Positions 60,721 to 64,000 of a DNA stretch of 64,000 nucleotides are shown here, one piece after another. Each line of letters begins with the position of its first letter. Position 1 is the first letter of the stretch. Position numbers and translations under genes: made by a program. A model generated the notes under the pieces. The model was not told where the DNA came from and did not search any database. It saw only the letters and a program-made list of their open reading frames with translations. This stretch comes from Cyclospora cayetanensis (taxonomy: Eukaryota; Apicomplexa; Conoidasida; Eucoccidiorida; Eimeriidae), in NCBI RefSeq assembly GCF_002999335.1, contig NW_020312292.1:218477-282476 (forward strand), in the 5' to 3' direction.

Positions 60721-63700
60721 GGGTTTGGCAGTTTATTCGCTGAGGAGCGCTAGATAACAAGAAGACCCAGTAGTTTGGGTAAAGTTTGTGAGAAAAGTTT
60801 TGGGTAATTAATTTTCACCTGCAGGTTTGTGACATTACGCAGCGGCATTCTTGCTCAGCATGGGAGGATGGCAGACACTTGTTTGTCTATGGATTGAGCG
60901 GGCGCAGCATTTTGAAAGGATTGTGGTATGTGCCGCCTCGTTGAACGTTTGGCTGTAGTTGTAGACTGATCAGAGTGCTTAGGCTGTGGTAGATTGAAGA
61001 GTATTTGAAGTGCGTTGCATCTGCAGCAGCAGTGAGAGGAGCTTGCAGGCTTAATCGAGCTGCCATCGGTGCTTTTTCTGAGGTGCCTTCAGAGACAAGT
61101 CTGCTCTCAGGGGTCGGTTTGCAAGGGGCTGCATAAAATGAACCATGGGATCTATGAATCCCATGCATAAAACCCACAGCGTTCATTGTTTTCATAGTAT
61201 TTATTCTTGTCATGTCTGAATGTGGATGTGCAAGAACAACGATTGGATGAACAGTTGTCAGCCTTAGTAGTCTTGCATTTCGTATATGCAGCTCAGCTGC
61301 CGTACAATGATTAGAGGGGAATCTGCTGAAAGATACCGAAAGGAAGAGCGCTTTCAAAGCGCCTGCAAGAACTGAAGGCCTTTGGCTAGAACATCGCTCA
61401 TGCAGGTTCCTGGTGGTTTCCAATGAGTTTGGTCGCGAGCTCACGCAATACTTGCATCCACGGAAGACGTTAGGGTGTCTCTGTTTAATACATTTGTGAA
61501 TATCTGATTTTAATTGAGTGCCGGTGTTGCAGTGAGGTTCCAACGTTCGTGGGAGGCATGATACTTTACAGTGAAAGCAGGCACCATGAGCAATTGTTCA
61601 GAGGGAGCGAAGGCACACAGCCGTATGCCGACGGGTTGCTGCAGGGTTGTTAGGAACCGTGTGAACTGATTGGGCCTTGCTCTCTTTTCACTCCAAAGAG
61701 TGAGGAACGCTATGTGCCAAGGCGTTGGTATTAGCTACTTGTTTGTAAAACGGACGTACAGACAGTGAGGCGTTTCTACTTATATAATGTTTTTTCGTCG
61801 GGGTGTCTAGCAGCACAGGAGTGGCGGAGTCATGCCGCCAAAAGCTGGACGCATGGAAGGCCCTCCAAGAAAGTTAATCAAAAGTTTTTGATATTCATTT
61901 GCTAATCCTTTGCGCAAAATGGAACAGACTATGTTGTAGTACATTTTGTGGCTTTGCTTGAGAGCTGGTGCGGGATCGGGGTGTACCCTGACCCAACGAA
62001 TTGAACCACAGATCGAATAGGTTGAACATAGACTCAGGTGGCGCTTCTGTGGACTTCATCCTGCATGCTGGTTTCCTCAGGCACAACGTTTATTTTGGCG
62101 TGTCGTAGGCTTATGGATAGTTTAAATTTTGTGCCGAAGGCAATTCCAAAGTTTTCCCACCTATTCCATCCGTAAAATGTGGCTGGCACTCTCGCAGGTT
62201 GCTGCCACCATGGGGACAAGGTACTGCGCGGAGCACGGATGAGTGGGTAGCTTGTTGAGAACTGGCAGTGCGCAGCTTCCGTTTGTAAACGGGCACATGC
62301 TGCTTTTTGGCTTGTTTATGATATGGTATCATGGTCGTGTGCTGTTTAGAAGCTACCCGTTTGCTGTGCAAAGGTAACCATTAATTAGGCAAGTGCCTCC
62401 CTTCATTCGCTAGCACTTCTGGTGTTCAATTTTGTAGCTCAGGTGCATCTCACTTGTCAGAGTGAGTTGCATGCAGAGCATGTAAAGGCAATCCTGAAAT
62501 GCTTGCAGGAAACGAGGACCTCTTGCCTCGTCTCTGCTGCGCGCGCAGGTCTCTTGTGACATTGTGTTGGCAATGCGTTTGGTCACGAGCTGAAGCCATA
62601 CTCCTTCTGAAAAGGGAGTTAGCAATTTGAATGTGGAGCGCTGTGGTGATCATCTGCTGCTGCTTGAGTGATGCTTATGTACTGGTTATTTATTCTCGGT
62701 GGGCATGCTGGAAGTACACAGCACACGCAGGCTCCATGAGCCTCCGTTTGAAGCAACAAACAAACGCACAGATGACGCCTCAGTGTATGGTGGGAAGCAG
62801 CTTGGAAGTACCATACTCATGCAGTAAAATTCTGAGTTCATGCTTCCAACCCCCCACCCCCACACCCCAATAAAGCGAGTACGCAGGAAGCGGCGACTTG
62901 GATTGCAAGACAGACGCACGAGTGCGAGGTGACGCATGTAGTTTAGCGGGGAACTTAGACAGAAGAGGCTGATGACTGTGGATAGGCTGCAGGTTATCCT
63001 ATTTCGTTATTGAGAGGGCACTAAACGGGAGGTGTTCTAATTGACAGTGCCAGAGCAGATCCCCTAGCAGTCGTCAGGACTGTGGATCCTGCGCGTGAAA
63101 TCTGTGTAGGTGTCATCTGGTCGAACCGCATGTGGTCAGAGCAGCAGTAACTATACTGCTCCTTATATATGATAAGTGGGAATGGGACCAAGCGGAGTGG
63201 TGGTTCAGTAGGTGGGTAGTTTTGTTCCATCGCATCTGTTTGGATACGCGGTCAGTTGTTTCCACCGTATGGAATAACTCTTCGAACAGAACCATATGCC
63301 TAGAGTGGTTCTAGCACGAGCACATCGGCTAGCACTCACCGCTGCTCTGATGCGGAATTGATAAGCAAGCGGGCAAACATTTGCACGCTGCATGACTCAG
63401 GCAGTGCACTCTTTGCATGCAAAGGTGTGGGGTGTAGTATGTGCTTTTCCTGTAGCTAGTGCATGTAGGCTCAGGCGAGCACCTAGCTTGTGTGCTGCAG
63501 TGGGATGGCTAGAACTGTTATTATTTTCAGTTGCAAGTTGCGGAGTAGGCTGCGCACTGCACTCAAAGTATATTTCATTTGGATGCTCAGATATTATCTA
63601 TTGCATTGGCCGAAGCTGAAAGCGAGACGTGGAGTAGCGGATGGCATCCTTGTTCAGGAGAGCCTGAGGACCTTCGAGTGGCTGTAGTTCTTTGATGCTT

Positions 63701-64000
63701 GACTGTTGCCCGTCTGCGTTGGCGATGTCCAGCAAGTGGGTTATGCAAGCCATGTGCGGTTTGGATGTGGGTGCGGGTAAGCAGCCAATGTGTCGTAGGT
63801 GTTGTTTGGTACCACTGGTTCTTTAGACTTGTGGTTAGGAGTGTAACAGGAGACTCGTATGCGTCGGTGCGTGTAGGCGACTCCGGCAGGACGATGCTGA
63901 GTTGGCAGGTTCTCTGAGAGGCAGTGGCAGTACGCTTCGTGTGCTTCAATCTGCGTTGGTGTTCTCGTGTCGTATTGCATGTGCTCAAAGCAACAATATC
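60721..64000. other. Gene-poor G/T-rich right end
   Basis: The longest frame is 61543-60887 on the minus strand (218 codons), in sequence whose G/T skew reduces stop codons in the complementary frames; no domain, signal peptide or splice pattern supports it. Short G/T-rich stretches like those of the array to the left recur near 63.4-63.9 kb. No telomere repeat, tRNA or retroelement domain was seen. Confidence 0.35.

Noticed and set aside
60887..61543. 218-codon minus-strand frame
   Set aside because: It lies in G/T-skewed sequence where stops are depleted in the complementary frames; composition and lack of domains suggest a chance frame.

Overview
The window reads as nuclear DNA of a coccidian apicomplexan (Toxoplasma/Sarcocystis/Eimeria side of the tree). 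It has intron-rich genes on both strands, a short adenylyl cyclase-associated protein of the coccidian type, an apicomplexan/plant-style FKBP, a plant-type callose (1,3-beta-glucan) synthase, and secreted proteins of no recognised family. The long trinucleotide runs typical of Eimeria coding sequence are absent. Decayed Ty3/gypsy fragments and long gene-poor stretches suggest an expanded genome such as that of a Sarcocystis- or Cystoisospora-like species. The species is an inference; no rRNA or organellar marker is present.

Layout. 0-6 kb: three minus-strand genes, namely the C-terminal exons of CAP, a secreted acidic protein and a membrane-anchored FKBP. 6-13 kb: gene-poor, with a broken Ty3/gypsy pol on the minus strand (RT, RNase H junction, integrase in the expected order). 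13.7-14.8 kb: tentative exons of a small secreted protein. 15.1-20.0 kb: a 13-exon plus-strand gene for a secreted protein of about 1,085 aa, unrecognised, with ten consecutive phase-1 introns. 21.2-24.7 kb: a two-exon minus-strand gene (about 1,118 aa) with a paired membrane segment followed by a vezatin-like motif. 26.7-39.9 kb: a minus-strand gene of about 29 exons for callose synthase (about 2,860 aa), with about 700 residues of low-complexity sequence inserted in the synthase domain. 41.5-44.4 kb: a seven-exon minus-strand gene of unknown function. 45-64 kb: mostly gene-poor, with a second Ty3/gypsy remnant (50.4-51.8 kb), two short plus-strand membrane-protein exons (55.7-56.1 and 57.4-57.7 kb) and a diverged tandem repeat of about 565 bp in G/T-rich DNA (59.4-60.7 kb).

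The genes do not form an operon or obvious pathway. Callose synthase would supply beta-1,3-glucan (in coccidia linked to oocyst or cyst walls). CAP acts on actin, and the vezatin-like protein, if correctly placed, would sit between a membrane and myosin. All splice models were built by hand from GT/GC-AG signals, reading phase and protein similarity, so exon edges need RNA evidence.
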